Positions 1-8,632 of a stretch of 32,362 nucleotides of DNA are shown piece by piece. The stretch's first letter is position 1. Each line of letters opens with the position of its first letter. Source of the DNA: Clostridiales bacterium (lineage in GTDB: Bacteria > Bacillota > Clostridia > Oscillospirales > Acutalibacteraceae); the NCBI GenBank assembly GCA_022801595.1, contig JAAWSO010000018.1:1-32362 (forward strand), given 5' to 3'. The notes beneath the pieces are model-generated. The model searched no databases. It saw only the letters and a program-made list of their open reading frames with translations, and was not told where the DNA came from. Position numbers and translations under genes: made by a program.

Positions 1-218
1 ATTTCACGAAAAAATTTTATGTATTTCGTATAAGGATTTAATAATAAAAAATTAAAATTTATAAAAATTATTCACTCAATTGTTTGTGACAAAAAGTCTA
101 CAATTTTGTCGCAAAAATGCGATTTTTGTATGTTTTATAAATTTCTCAACCCGATTTCATTTTATTTTTACAAAACATTCCTACTTGATTTAGAAAGAGA
201 AACAAGAAAAGAGAATCG

Positions 219-1439
219 TTATTCGCCAGAAGGGGGGCCAGGCAAGGTTTGCTGTTCCGGTTCCTCTTTTTTGAGCCAGCGGCGATAGGTCAAGTCGATT
301 CCCAAAGCTCCCAACGGCGCAGTAATTAAAATTCCCAACACTGCTACCGTCAGAACGATCTGGCCACAGCCCAGACCCATCGCCAGCGGGATCCCGCCAA
401 TGGCCGCCTGAACCGTCGCCTTCGGCAAATAGGCCACCATACAAAACAGCCGCTCTTTTCGGTTCAGCTTGGTTCCCAACATACAGCAGAATACACCAAC
501 TACCCGGAAACACAAAGCGCCTAAGATCACCAAAACGGGAGCGAACCCAGCGGAAACGGCGTATTTGATATCGACAGTTGCGCCCACTAAGACAAAGAGC
601 AAAATTTCTCCCGGAACCCAAAGCTTGGCAAATTTCTCCGACAGACCCTTTGCCACAGTGGGGGAGGCACGGAACAGCACCAAGCCCATTGCCATTACGC
701 CTAGCATCGCCGACAGGGGTACCCACGGCTTGATGGTGTTTTCCAGCACGGAGAGCAAAAAGCCCACGCTGAGCACGACCAGCATTTTCAAGGTATTGCG
801 TATGGGCAGGAAGCGGAACAGGAAATGGAGCCCGAACCCACACCCAATCCCCACCGCTAAGCCAAGGACAATGGAAATCGGGATATTGAGAAAACTCAAG
901 GCGGAAAACGACCCGCTTTGCGCCAGGCCGGTCATAGAGGTAAAAATCACAATCACAAACACATCATCCACCGACGCGCCCGCCAAGATCATTTGGGGGA
1001 TGCTCTGTTTGGTTCCATAGCCGGTTTCCATCAGCTTAAGCATTTTGGGAACAATAACGGCTGGCGAGACAGCGCCCAGCACCGCTCCCATGATCGCGGC
1101 GTCCAATAGGGAAATACCCAGCAGCGGCGGCGCCAATAATAACATGCCTCCGAGCTCAAAGCAAGCCGGCACAAAACACATGAGAACCGCCGGCCGCCCC
1201 ACCTTTTTTAAATCCTGAATGTTCAGAGACAGACCAGCCCGGGTCAAAATAATAATCAAAGCCATTTGACGAAGATCGGCGGAAATTGCCAGTATCGAAC
1301 CATCCAGCCAGTTTAATACCGATGGTCCCAACAAAATGCCGGTCAGAATCATGCCCAAGAGCCGGGGCAGCCGCAGCTTCTCGAAAATCGAAGCCATCAG
1401 CAGCCCACACAAAAAGATCAACGCCAAACTCAGTAACAT
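219..1439 (-). CDS. cation:proton antiporter (monovalent cation/H+ exchanger)
   Basis: This is a polytopic membrane protein of about 406 residues that looks like a CPA-family cation/proton antiporter, exchanging Na+ or K+ for H+ across the cytoplasmic membrane. About twelve hydrophobic segments span the whole length. The N-terminal helix with LRLPRLLGMILTGILLGPS and the later ASVDDVFVIVIFTS segment, with paired Asp residues where antiporters carry their ion-binding acids, are typical. The start is placed at the ATG at 1439 because AGGAGG lies just upstream; an earlier in-frame ATG at 1493 lacks such a site. The gene lies downstream of the MATE gene on the same strand but has its own promoter, whose -35 overlaps the MATE stop codon. 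A 5-bp hairpin (1456-1470) sits just upstream of the ribosome site. Family assignment is firm; the transported ion is not determined. Confidence 0.88.
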   Translation of the reverse strand: MLLSLALIFLCGLLMASIFEKLRLPRLLGMILTGILLGPSVLNWLDGSILAISADLRQMALIIILTRAGLSLNIQDLKKVGRPAVLMCFVPACFELGGMLLLAPPLLGISLLDAAIMGAVLGAVSPAVIVPKMLKLMETGYGTKQSIPQMILAGASVDDVFVIVIFTSMTGLAQSGSFSALSFLNIPISIVLGLAVGIGCGFGLHFLFRFLPIRNTLKMLVVLSVGFLLSVLENTIKPWVPLSAMLGVMAMGLVLFRASPTVAKGLSEKFAKLWVPGEILLFVLVGATVDIKYAVSAGFAPVLVILGALCFRVVGVFCCMLGTKLNRKERLFCMVAYLPKATVQAAIGGIPLAMGLGCGQIVLTVAVLGILITAPLGALGIDLTYRRWLKKEEPEQQTLPGPPSGE

Positions 1440-1599
1440 AACGGTTTCCTCCTCTGCTGGTTTTTCCAGCCCGCAGGCATCAAAAAAAGCCAATGATCCC
1501 TGCGATTTTCATCACAGAAGTCATCAGCTTTTAAAAATCAAAGCGGTTTTGGCCCACGGCCAAGGGAGAACCTCATTCCCATATTTTATTGATAAAGAT

Positions 1600-1628
1600 A
1601 TTGTAACACGGTTTTCCCGCTGCGTCAA
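1600..1628 (-). promoter_or_regulatory. sigma-A type promoter of the antiporter gene
   Basis: Read on the minus strand, TTGACG (1628-1623) and TACAAT (1605-1600) are separated by 17 bases. The -35 element overlaps the stop codon of the MATE gene, so the antiporter can be transcribed independently of the MATE gene. Confidence 0.6.
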
Positions 1629-2986
1629 GAATTTTCTGGCGCGGTCTGATGAAGTTTTCCGCCGTAACCATATCGGTTCCGGTATGCCAAAAAGAAAATC
1701 ACCGACATGATGGCCCCCAACAGCTCCGCTACTGGAATGGTGATCCAAATACCGTTAATGTCAAAAATCAATGGCCAAACCAAAATGCCTACAATCGTAA
1801 AGGCAAGATTTTTGGTGAGGGACAGCAAAGCGGAAATCTTGCCGTTTGACAAAGCGGTAAAGAAGCTGGAAGAGAAAATGTTTGTGCCCAGGAACAACAG
1901 AGCAAAAGCGAAAATCCGCATGCCATGTTCCGCAAGCTCGATTACCTGAGCGTTATTATTTGCAAAGACCGCTACCATAAACGGAATGATTAATTGTAGC
2001 ACAGCAAAGAGCACCACCGATAAAATTCCGGTGATAATACAGCAGGTACGAAAAATTTTATGAAGCTGCCTTTTGTTTCCGCTTCCATAATTGTAGCCAA
2101 CCAACGGCGCTACCCCCATAAATATCCCCATAAACATAGGAACCAACAGGAAAATCGAATAGTTAGCAATGGTCATGGCAGCCACGCCTTCTTCTCCCAC
2201 GTATTTGAGCATCGAGAAATTAAACAATAGGCTGACAACCGCACTGGCCAGATTGGTGACCAATTCGGAGGAACCGTTGGTCACGGTTTCCACTAAGCTC
2301 CTCACCTGGAATTTTGGCTTGGTAAAGTGAAGAACATTCTTCTTGTTGAAAAATACGGTCAAAGCGACTGCCGCAGACACGACCTGTCCAATCCCGGTAG
2401 CAATCGAAGCACCCATCACGCCCATTCCAATGACGCAGATAAAGACATAGTCCAGCAACACATTGGTCAAGCCGCCGGCAATGGAAGCGATCAAAGCCAT
2501 ATTTGGCTTTCCTGCTGTAACCAAAAAGGTATCGCACAGGGTCTTGAAAATGCAGACCGGCGCAAATAAATATAAAAATAACGCATAATCATTGCAGAAA
2601 TCCAACAGTCGGTCGGTAGCCCCTAAAAGCTGGTTGATGGGAACCTTGAGACAACTGCCCACAATCAAAATCACAAAGCCTAATCCGATTGCCGTGATAC
2701 AGATGGCGGTAAACAATTGATTCCCCTGAGCGGTCATTCCTTGCCCTTGTTTCCGAGCGACAATGGCGCTTCCGCCTGATGCAAACATGATGCCAAGGCC
2801 AGCGATAATCGAAATCACTGGAAGCGTCATATTGACGGAAGACAGGGCGTCGGTGCCCACATAATTGGCTACAAAAAGGCCATCCACAATGGTATACAGG
2901 GACAGCATCACCATCATGGCCATGGTTGGTAAGGCGAATTTTGCCATGGTTTTTAGGTTAAATTCTCGTGCGAGTTGGTTTTCCAT
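1625..2986 (-). CDS. MATE family efflux transporter
   Basis: A protein of about 453 residues of the multidrug and toxic compound extrusion (MATE) family, exporting drugs or metabolites in exchange for Na+ or H+ at the cytoplasmic membrane. The N-terminal MAKFALPTMAMMVMLSLYTIVDGLFVANYVG-like region, the SSVNMTLPVISIIAGLGIMF helix and the second-half PLVGYNYGSG motif are characteristic of the family. About twelve membrane segments can be counted in two pseudo-repeats. The start at 2986 (MENQLARE) follows AAAGGAGA with good spacing, whereas the in-frame ATG at 3013 lies in the promoter region. It is transcribed away from a MerR regulator, and the promoter between them has the 19-base spacer typical of MerR-activated genes. 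I therefore infer drug-inducible expression. The substrate is not known. Confidence 0.93.
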   Translation of the reverse strand: MENQLAREFNLKTMAKFALPTMAMMVMLSLYTIVDGLFVANYVGTDALSSVNMTLPVISIIAGLGIMFASGGSAIVARKQGQGMTAQGNQLFTAICITAIGLGFVILIVGSCLKVPINQLLGATDRLLDFCNDYALFLYLFAPVCIFKTLCDTFLVTAGKPNMALIASIAGGLTNVLLDYVFICVIGMGVMGASIATGIGQVVSAAVALTVFFNKKNVLHFTKPKFQVRSLVETVTNGSSELVTNLASAVVSLLFNFSMLKYVGEEGVAAMTIANYSIFLLVPMFMGIFMGVAPLVGYNYGSGNKRQLHKIFRTCCIITGILSVVLFAVLQLIIPFMVAVFANNNAQVIELAEHGMRIFAFALLFLGTNIFSSSFFTALSNGKISALLSLTKNLAFTIVGILVWPLIFDINGIWITIPVAELLGAIMSVIFFLAYRNRYGYGGKLHQTAPENS

Positions 2987-3025
2987 ACTCAGTCTCCTTT
3001 CTTGACATTTCAAGTGTGTTGTACT

Positions 3026-3056
3026 ATCATAAATGATATGGTAACCATATAGTCAA
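3026..3056 (-). promoter_or_regulatory. MerR-type promoter/operator of the MATE gene
   Basis: On the minus strand TTGACT (3056-3051) and TATGAT (3031-3026) are separated by 19 bases, longer than the optimal 17. The spacer contains the perfect 15-base palindrome ATATGGTAACCATAT (3036-3050). An over-long spacer filled by a dyad is the hallmark of promoters that MerR-family activators untwist. The divergent merR-like gene starts only 14 bases beyond the -35, so the same site probably also represses the regulator's own transcription. Confidence 0.85.
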
Positions 3057-3069
3057 GGAGATTTTTTAA

Positions 3070-3873
3070 ATGTTGGAAAATGGCTTTTTATCCACTGGAG
3101 ATTTGGTAAAAATTTTGGGAACTACGAAAAACACTCTCTTTCATTATGATTCTATGGGATTATTTTCCCCAGCGATGGTCAAAGAAAACGGATACCGCGC
3201 CTATTCGTACCGCCAGATGGAAACCTTCCGAGCCATTTCCTCTCTGCGCCAGTTGGGAATGTCTCTCAGCGAAATCAAGGATTACATGCAAAACCGCAAT
3301 CCAGAACGGTTGAATCAACTGCTGCATACGCAGCTTCTAGGCATTCAGGAAGAAATCAAAAAACTGGGGCAAATTGAAAAGTTTTTACACCACCATATTC
3401 AGAGCCTAGCAGAATTAAAAGCCCTGGATCTGGATTCCATTACCATCGAAGAACAACCGGAGCAAACCCTCTATTGCAGCCTCCCGGTAAATGTGGAGGA
3501 TGAAAAAAGCACTCTGTGCCACCTGGGAAAATTTTTCTCAGAGTCCATTTATTTTAAGACGCTGGGGGCGATCTTATCCATGGATGATATCCTCCAAGGG
3601 AACTACTGCCGTTACCGCTGTTTCTTCTGCCCCGTCGATCAAAAAGAAGAATCGTTGGCACGGCTGGAAACCAAACCCAAAGGCCGCTATCTCGTCGGTT
3701 ATCACCATGGCGATTATTCCTCCATCTCAAAAACTTATCTTCGCATGTTGGAATTTGCCCAGAAAAACCAGCTATCCCTAGGCAACCTGGGCTATGAAGA
3801 ATACCTAATGGACGAGTTATATGTGATCGAGGAAAACGAATACATCACCCGCATTTTATTTGCCTTACAATAG
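3070..3873 (+). CDS. MerR family transcriptional regulator with C-terminal effector domain
   Basis: A 267-residue regulator. Residues about 5-75 form a MerR-type winged helix-turn-helix: STGDLVKILGTTKNTLFHYDSMGLF, then RAYSYRQMETFRAISSLRQLGMSLSEIKDYM. A coiled-coil dimerisation helix follows (about 80-120). Residues about 125-267 look like a GyrI-like/BmrR-type ligand-binding domain. This build matches multidrug-sensing activators such as BmrR or Mta rather than short metal sensors. AAGGAG lies 9 bases before the ATG. It diverges from the MATE exporter, and a promoter with a 19-base spacer and palindrome lies between them, so it most likely activates the exporter in response to its substrates. 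A terminator follows the gene, so it is monocistronic. Confidence 0.9.
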   Translation: MLENGFLSTGDLVKILGTTKNTLFHYDSMGLFSPAMVKENGYRAYSYRQMETFRAISSLRQLGMSLSEIKDYMQNRNPERLNQLLHTQLLGIQEEIKKLGQIEKFLHHHIQSLAELKALDLDSITIEEQPEQTLYCSLPVNVEDEKSTLCHLGKFFSESIYFKTLGAILSMDDILQGNYCRYRCFFCPVDQKEESLARLETKPKGRYLVGYHHGDYSSISKTYLRMLEFAQKNQLSLGNLGYEEYLMDELYVIEENEYITRILFALQ

Positions 3874-3913
3874 AAATCCGCTGCTAAAACCGAATCCGTG
3901 CTTCCTCCGAAAA

Positions 3914-3942
3914 GATGTTCCCCAGGGAACACCTTTTTTTTC
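3914..3942 (+). terminator. rho-independent terminator of the MerR gene
   Basis: A six-base-pair stem, TGTTCC (3916-3921) with GGAACA (3926-3931), has a CCAG loop and is followed by CC and a run of eight T. It lies 40 bases past the stop codon of the MerR gene. Confidence 0.8.
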
Positions 3943-4016
3943 TTTTGCATAAGATATCCTAGATTGCAGGCGGAGACAGGTCTGCCCAAACGACAGCAAG
4001 AATGGGGGATGGGCAA

Positions 4017-5270
4017 ATGGAGGAGCGCAAGCGAAAAAAACCAAAAATTTTTTTGCTCTGGAGTTTATTAGGTCCGGGATTGCTGGCAGCGCTGGCCGAT
4101 AACGATGCTGGAGGCGTGATTTCCTACGCAGTAACCGGCGCCAAATTTGGTCTGGGGTTCTTTCTCCCTGCCACATTATGTCTGGTGTTTGTCACCTATA
4201 CTGTGCAGGAAATGGCCATGCGTCTGGGCGTAGTATCCGACAAAGGATATAATACCCTGGTGAAAGAGCGGTACGGAAAATTCTGGATGGTGTATCAACT
4301 GATTTCCCTTCTGGTGGAAAACTTCATCACCCTGCTGACCGAATTTATCGGTATGTCCGCTGGCCTAATGATGTTGGGGCTTCCGATGTGGCTTTCGGTG
4401 CTAATCGGCCTAGCCTTGGTGCTATCCATCGCCCTGTATCGAGGATATGCAAAAAAAGAAAAAGTGGCCATTATCATCGGACTGCTCAATGTGGTGTTTA
4501 TTATCGTCGCCTGTATCACCAAGCCAAGCCTGAGCGGATTGGGAAATGCCTTTCTCTTCTGGGGGGTTCCGGCTGGTGAAGGGGGCAATGTGGCCTGGTA
4601 CTTAATCGCCTTGGTGGGCAACGCCATTGCCCCCTGGATGATCTTCTATCAAAACAGCGCTTACATGGATAAGGGCACGACATCCAAGGAGCTGCGCAGC
4701 GGCCGGATTGATACCGTGATCGGCTGTATCTGCCAAGTTCTGGTAGCCGTGTGTATCATCATCATCGGCGCCGCACTGTTCGGGAAAGTTGCTAACCTGG
4801 AACAAGCCGGGCCTGCGGAATTGATCGCCGCTTTGGAGGAACACGTAGGCTTTGCCGCCTCCCTGCTCTTTGGCCTGGGATTGTTCAACGCCGGCCTTCT
4901 GGCAGCCATCACGGTTTCTCTTTCATCGTCCTGGTCGGTGGCCCAGGCTTTTGGATGGTCCAAAAGTTTAAACGACGGCGTTCGAGAAGCGCCCAAATTT
5001 TACGCGATCTACTTTTCCAGCGTGATTCTAGCCGCCGGCGTGGTGCTGATTCCCAACCTTCCCCTCAACCACTTAGCTGTGCTTGCTCAGGTGCTCGGTG
5101 GAATCCTCATGACGCCCATCCTTATCTTCCTGACCCTGCTCACCTCTAACAAAGAAGTAATGGGCGAATACCGAAACAAAGGCTTTGCCAAAATCCGGGC
5201 TTGGTTTGTGGTAGGTATGCTGGCGATCATCTCATCCTCCGCAGCAGTTCTGGCCTTTCTTCCCTCTTAA
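4017..5270 (+). CDS. Nramp-related divalent metal transporter
   Basis: An integral membrane protein of about 417 residues with eleven or so hydrophobic segments, belonging to the SLC11/Nramp superfamily. The N-terminal GPGLLAALADNDAGG aligns with the Nramp TM1 region, but the canonical DPGN metal-binding motif is replaced by DND. In TM6 the usual MPH is replaced by APW (GNAIAPWMIFYQNS). These are metal-coordinating positions. Such substitutions are known in Nramp-related Mg2+ transporters (NRMT), so Mg2+ or another ion rather than Mn2+/Fe2+ may be the substrate; that is inference. The start at 4017 (MEERKRKK) has GGGGGATG 6-8 bases upstream; an in-frame ATG at 4002 is possible but lacks a ribosome site. 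It stands alone between two terminators. Confidence 0.85.
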   Translation: MEERKRKKPKIFLLWSLLGPGLLAALADNDAGGVISYAVTGAKFGLGFFLPATLCLVFVTYTVQEMAMRLGVVSDKGYNTLVKERYGKFWMVYQLISLLVENFITLLTEFIGMSAGLMMLGLPMWLSVLIGLALVLSIALYRGYAKKEKVAIIIGLLNVVFIIVACITKPSLSGLGNAFLFWGVPAGEGGNVAWYLIALVGNAIAPWMIFYQNSAYMDKGTTSKELRSGRIDTVIGCICQVLVAVCIIIIGAALFGKVANLEQAGPAELIAALEEHVGFAASLLFGLGLFNAGLLAAITVSLSSSWSVAQAFGWSKSLNDGVREAPKFYAIYFSSVILAAGVVLIPNLPLNHLAVLAQVLGGILMTPILIFLTLLTSNKEVMGEYRNKGFAKIRAWFVVGMLAIISSSAAVLAFLPS

Positions 5271-5288
5271 ATGATCCAGGATTGTAGG

Positions 5289-5322
5289 AAAAAGCGCGGC
5301 GTTTTCGACGCCTCGCTTTTTT
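5289..5322 (+). terminator. rho-independent terminator of the metal transporter gene
   Basis: The outer stem AAAAAGCG/CGCTTTTTT encloses an inner GGCGT/ACGCC stem with loop TTTCG, and ends in six T. It starts 18 bases after the stop codon. The A-run on the left arm could let it also act in the other direction. Confidence 0.85.
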
Positions 5323-5337
5323 CTTTGGAGGATTTTG

Positions 5338-5346
5338 TGATACAAT
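5338..5346 (+). promoter_or_regulatory. possible extended -10 promoter for ybaK
   Basis: TGATACAAT resembles an extended -10 element, with no good -35 upstream. The same nine bases recur at 5427-5435, closer to the start codon; either could be the active -10. Weak evidence. Confidence 0.3.
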
Positions 5347-5469
5347 AATTACATGGATGAGGCAATACGTGCAACCGTACTTTTTGATAAAGGACGATGA
5401 TAGACGCAACGTGCTCGTCGGAGGTATGATACAATGGAAAGAAAAAATTTCCTGAAAGGTGGAATCAAT

Positions 5470-5979
5470 ATGGCAAAAGATATCAAAACCAATGCAATGC
5501 GAATACTAGACAAAGCAAAGATTTCCTACCGCACTCATTTTTATGAATACAGTGACGGGAAAATTGACGGCATTTCTGTTGCCCATAAGCTCCATCAAAA
5601 TGTGGATGCCGTTTTCAAAACCCTAGTGACCAAAGGGGCTGGACGAGATTATTATGTTTTCGTGCTCCCAGTAATGAAAGAACTGAATCTAAAAGCGGCT
5701 GCAAAATGCGTAGGGGAAAAATCCGTAGAAATGATCCGGGTGGATGAAATCAACAAAGTGACCGGATATATCCGGGGCGGCTGTTCACCCATCGGCATGA
5801 AAAAGCAATATCCAACCGTTTTGGATGATTCCTGCCGGAAGCTGGATAGTATCCTCGTCAGCGGCGGAAAAATCGGAACCCAGGTGGAATTGTCCCCCTC
5901 CGACCTGCTAACGTTAATAGGAGCGACCACCGGAACCATCGCTGTGGAACCAGAAAAGGAAAAACTTTTTGACTACTAA
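5470..5979 (+). CDS. ybaK: Cys-tRNA(Pro)/Cys-tRNA(Cys) deacylase, YbaK/EbsC family
   Basis: A 169-residue protein of the YbaK family, a free-standing editing domain that hydrolyses misacylated Cys-tRNA(Pro) in the cytoplasm. Family features include KTNAMRILDKAKISYRTHFYEY at the N-terminus, the HQNVDAVFKTLVTKG segment with a conserved lysine, the VLPVMKELNLKAAAK core and the GYIRGGCSPIGMKK loop near the substrate pocket. The full length is close to the family norm. The start is at 5470 (MAKDIKTN), preceded by AAAGGTGG; an in-frame ATG at 5434 has no ribosome site and would add 12 residues. The gene is monocistronic, flanked by terminators. The cysteinyl-tRNA synthetase gene is the next gene and converges on it, a thematically fitting but separately transcribed neighbour. 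Confidence 0.92.
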   Translation: MAKDIKTNAMRILDKAKISYRTHFYEYSDGKIDGISVAHKLHQNVDAVFKTLVTKGAGRDYYVFVLPVMKELNLKAAAKCVGEKSVEMIRVDEINKVTGYIRGGCSPIGMKKQYPTVLDDSCRKLDSILVSGGKIGTQVELSPSDLLTLIGATTGTIAVEPEKEKLFDY

Positions 5980-6289
5980 CCTTTTCAGAGAAGGCTGGCG
6001 GCTTTCTTTCCTCTGCCATCCTGTAGTAAGCCTAGCAAAAAGCGCACCGAGAATAAAATCTTCGGTGCGCTTTTTTGATGGCGTGAGTAGACAGCGCCCT
6101 GTGCAAGCGAGAGAGACTCTGTCCTTCTTCCTCTGCCGCCTTGAGGAAAGATAAAAAAATGGTTTCCGTTTGCTTTCTGGGAGCAGCGGCAGTATCTACA
6201 AGTCGGTGCGCGACTCCAGCGTTTCAAGTTTTCATCTAGTAGAGCGAGGCACGAGCGATTCGCGGGACGTATCGCCGAGTCGTAGCCGC
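5980..6289. other. intergenic region between convergent ybaK and cysS
   Basis: About 310 bases with no credible gene. Apart from the bidirectional terminator I see only two loosely similar short stretches rich in CCTCTGCC (near 6010 and 6129) and no promoter. Confidence 0.6.
6037..6076. terminator. bidirectional terminator between ybaK and cysS
   Basis: AAAAAGCGCACCGA (6037-6050) pairs with TCGGTGCGCTTTTTT (6062-6076) around an 11-base loop. T-runs occur on both strands, so it can end ybaK from the left and cysS from the right. Confidence 0.88.
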
Positions 6290-7693
6290 CTAAAGTTGTT
6301 TCCATTTGATGCCTTGGGGCGTATCCTCCAGCACAATGTTTCGGGCTTTTAGCTCATCCCGGATGCGATCCGCGGTAGCCCAATCCTTTTCTGCTCTCGC
6401 CTTGGTACGCAGACGGATCAACTCCTCAATTTCCTCATCTAAGGACTGTGTTTTCTTTTCATACAGCAACCCCAGCACATCCGCCAGCTCCTGGAACAAA
6501 TCCAAGGCAAACTGGCAGATTTCTTTGGACGGGGCATTCGCCGCAGTCAGATGGGTATTGATATCCTTTGCCAGATCGAACAAAGCGGAAATGGCGTCGG
6601 CAGTATTGAGATCATCGTCCATCGCCTCTATAAAGTGGGTTTTATGAGCCAGGAATTTTTCTTTCCAGGAGGCTTCCTCGGAATTTGACATATCAGACGC
6701 ATTGCCCAGAAGGAATTCTAAGTTTTCTTTGCAATTGTACAGACGCTCTAAAGCTGCCTTGCACTGCTCCATAATCTCGACGCTGTAGTTGATCGGGCTG
6801 CGGTAATGGGAAGCCACCATCAGGTAACGGATCGGTTCATAGCCGTACTGCTCCGCCACCTCCCGCACAGTAAAGAAATTGTTTAAGGACTTGCTCATTT
6901 TATGGTTATCCACATTGATGTAGCCGTTGTGCATCCAATAGTTGGCGAACGGCACGCCGTTGCAGCATTCCGATTGGGCAATTTCGTTTTCATGATGAGG
7001 GAAAATTAAGTCCTGACCGCCGCAGTGGATATCAATGGTATCGCCCAAATACCGGCGAGCCATAGCGGAACATTCAATGTGCCAGCCCGGACGGCCTTTG
7101 CCCCAAGGAGCCTCCCAATACGGTTCTCCCTCTTTCGCCGCCTTCCATACAGCAAAATCCATGGCGTCCTCTTTTTGCTCTTCCACGCTGATCCGCGCGC
7201 CGGCCTGCAAATCATCCAAAGGCTGATGGGACAGCTTTCCGTATTCGGCAAATTTTTTCGTGCGGAAATAAACGTCCCCATTGGGAACCGCGTATGCATA
7301 TCCCTTTTCGATTAGGTTGTTGACAATCTTGAGGATTTCATTCATGTTTTCGGTGGCCAGAGGGTGGAAGGTAGCCGGGCGGATATTCAGGCCGCGGGCG
7401 TCGGTTTCATATTCCCCGATGTACTTTTTGGAAACCGTCAGGTAATCGCTATCTTCCTCCTGAGCTTTGCGGATGATCTTGTCGTCAATATCGGTAAAAT
7501 TCTGTACAAAAGTAACTTTGTTTCCCCGATACTCCAGATAACGGCGCAGAGTTTCAAAGACGCAAATCGGACGGGCGTTGCCGATGTGAATATAATTGTA
7601 CACCGTAGGCCCACAGGCGTAGATTTTAACTTCCCCCGGCGTCAGGGTTTTCAGCTCCTCTTTCTGGCGGGTTAAGGTATTGAATATCTTCAT
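6290..7693 (-). CDS. cysS: cysteinyl-tRNA synthetase
   Basis: A 467-residue class I aminoacyl-tRNA synthetase that charges tRNA(Cys) with cysteine in the cytoplasm. The class I signature HIGN is at residues 36-39 and KMSKS at 265-269. The zinc site expected of CysRS is visible: C27 in YACGPTVYNY, C208 in WHIECSAM, and H233/H234 with E237 in FPHHENE. The length matches the bacterial family and the C-terminal anticodon-binding domain is present. The ATG at 7693 is preceded by GGAG. It is the second gene of a cysE-cysS operon, 24 bases after cysE. It is therefore expected to be under the same tRNA(Cys)-sensing T-box, rising when uncharged tRNA(Cys) accumulates. Confidence 0.98.
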   Translation of the reverse strand: MKIFNTLTRQKEELKTLTPGEVKIYACGPTVYNYIHIGNARPICVFETLRRYLEYRGNKVTFVQNFTDIDDKIIRKAQEEDSDYLTVSKKYIGEYETDARGLNIRPATFHPLATENMNEILKIVNNLIEKGYAYAVPNGDVYFRTKKFAEYGKLSHQPLDDLQAGARISVEEQKEDAMDFAVWKAAKEGEPYWEAPWGKGRPGWHIECSAMARRYLGDTIDIHCGGQDLIFPHHENEIAQSECCNGVPFANYWMHNGYINVDNHKMSKSLNNFFTVREVAEQYGYEPIRYLMVASHYRSPINYSVEIMEQCKAALERLYNCKENLEFLLGNASDMSNSEEASWKEKFLAHKTHFIEAMDDDLNTADAISALFDLAKDINTHLTAANAPSKEICQFALDLFQELADVLGLLYEKKTQSLDEEIEELIRLRTKARAEKDWATADRIRDELKARNIVLEDTPQGIKWKQL

Positions 7694-7717
7694 CTTGTCA
7701 TTCTCCTATCGGATGAT

Positions 7718-8533
7718 TTATCTTTCTGCCGGACTGGCAGCTTTCTTTTGTTCCTCTTCCTGCTGATCCCCAAACAAATCCTTACAGATCGCGGCAATTT
7801 GGGGCGACAACTCATGGTCGTCAGGTTCCGACAAAGCTGGCTGTAGGGCCTTGGTTTCTGTCTTGGCTTCTGCTGGCAGCAAGGCCTGCATTTGCCGCTT
7901 CATTTCCTCCATCTGCTGTTTGAGCTTATCATACTCAAAGCGCAGGCGGCACAGCTCCTGGGAAACCGGGTCGGCCACATGGATTTGGTCTAAGGTTTTC
8001 GCACAACTGGTACGCACGCCGTTGACACTGACCACACGGGCCGGTACGCCAACCGCCGTGGCGTTATCGGGAACCGCATCCAGCACGACGGCTCCTGCGG
8101 CTACCCGCGCCCCGTTACCAACCCGAAAAGGCCCCAGCACCTTCGCACCGGAGCCGATCAGCACATTATCTCCTAGGGTTGGGTGACGCTTCCCATGATC
8201 TTTACCAGTGCCCCCCAGGGTTACATTCTGATAAATCGTACAATTATCACCGATTTCGGCGGTTTCACCAATAACCACCCCCATGCCGTGGTCGATAAAA
8301 AGCCCTTTGCCGATTTTGGCTCCTGGATGGATTTCCACTCCGGTTTTGTGGCGGGCACGCTGGGAAATATAACGGGCAATCAATTTCATATCATGGCGAT
8401 AAAACCAATTGGCCACCCGGTAAGACTGAACCGCCTTGAACCCGGAATAGAGCAAAAAGACCTCCAAACGAGAGCGAGCAGCCGGGTCCCGGTCCATAAT
8501 CGAGTCGATCTCTTCGATTAACCGTTTTAACAT
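7718..8533 (-). CDS. cysE: serine O-acetyltransferase
   Basis: A 271-residue enzyme making O-acetylserine from serine and acetyl-CoA, the first step of cysteine synthesis. The left-handed beta-helix hexapeptide repeats run from about residue 66 to 165 (GVEIHPGAKIGKGLFIDHGMGVVIGETAEIG...). They include the catalytic His in DHGMG and the GGTGKDHGKRHP loop that lines the active site. It is the short N-terminal form found in Firmicutes. Unusually, about 100 residues follow the helix. They include a heptad-like stretch (LRFEYDKLKQQMEEMKRQMQ) and an acidic, low-complexity tail, whereas short CysE proteins usually stop soon after the beta-helix. AAAGGAG precedes the ATG. It is first in the cysE-cysS operon behind a cysteine T-box. 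Confidence 0.96.
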   Translation of the reverse strand: MLKRLIEEIDSIMDRDPAARSRLEVFLLYSGFKAVQSYRVANWFYRHDMKLIARYISQRARHKTGVEIHPGAKIGKGLFIDHGMGVVIGETAEIGDNCTIYQNVTLGGTGKDHGKRHPTLGDNVLIGSGAKVLGPFRVGNGARVAAGAVVLDAVPDNATAVGVPARVVSVNGVRTSCAKTLDQIHVADPVSQELCRLRFEYDKLKQQMEEMKRQMQALLPAEAKTETKALQPALSEPDDHELSPQIAAICKDLFGDQQEEEQKKAASPAER

Positions 8534-8632
8534 ACGTTAGGCTCCTTTCTTGCAGGGCACTTCCCTGCCTTTGGTTCTTGCATCAAGCGAATCTTATCAA
8601 ATTCTGTGCCATTGCCGGGAAAAAAGGGATGC

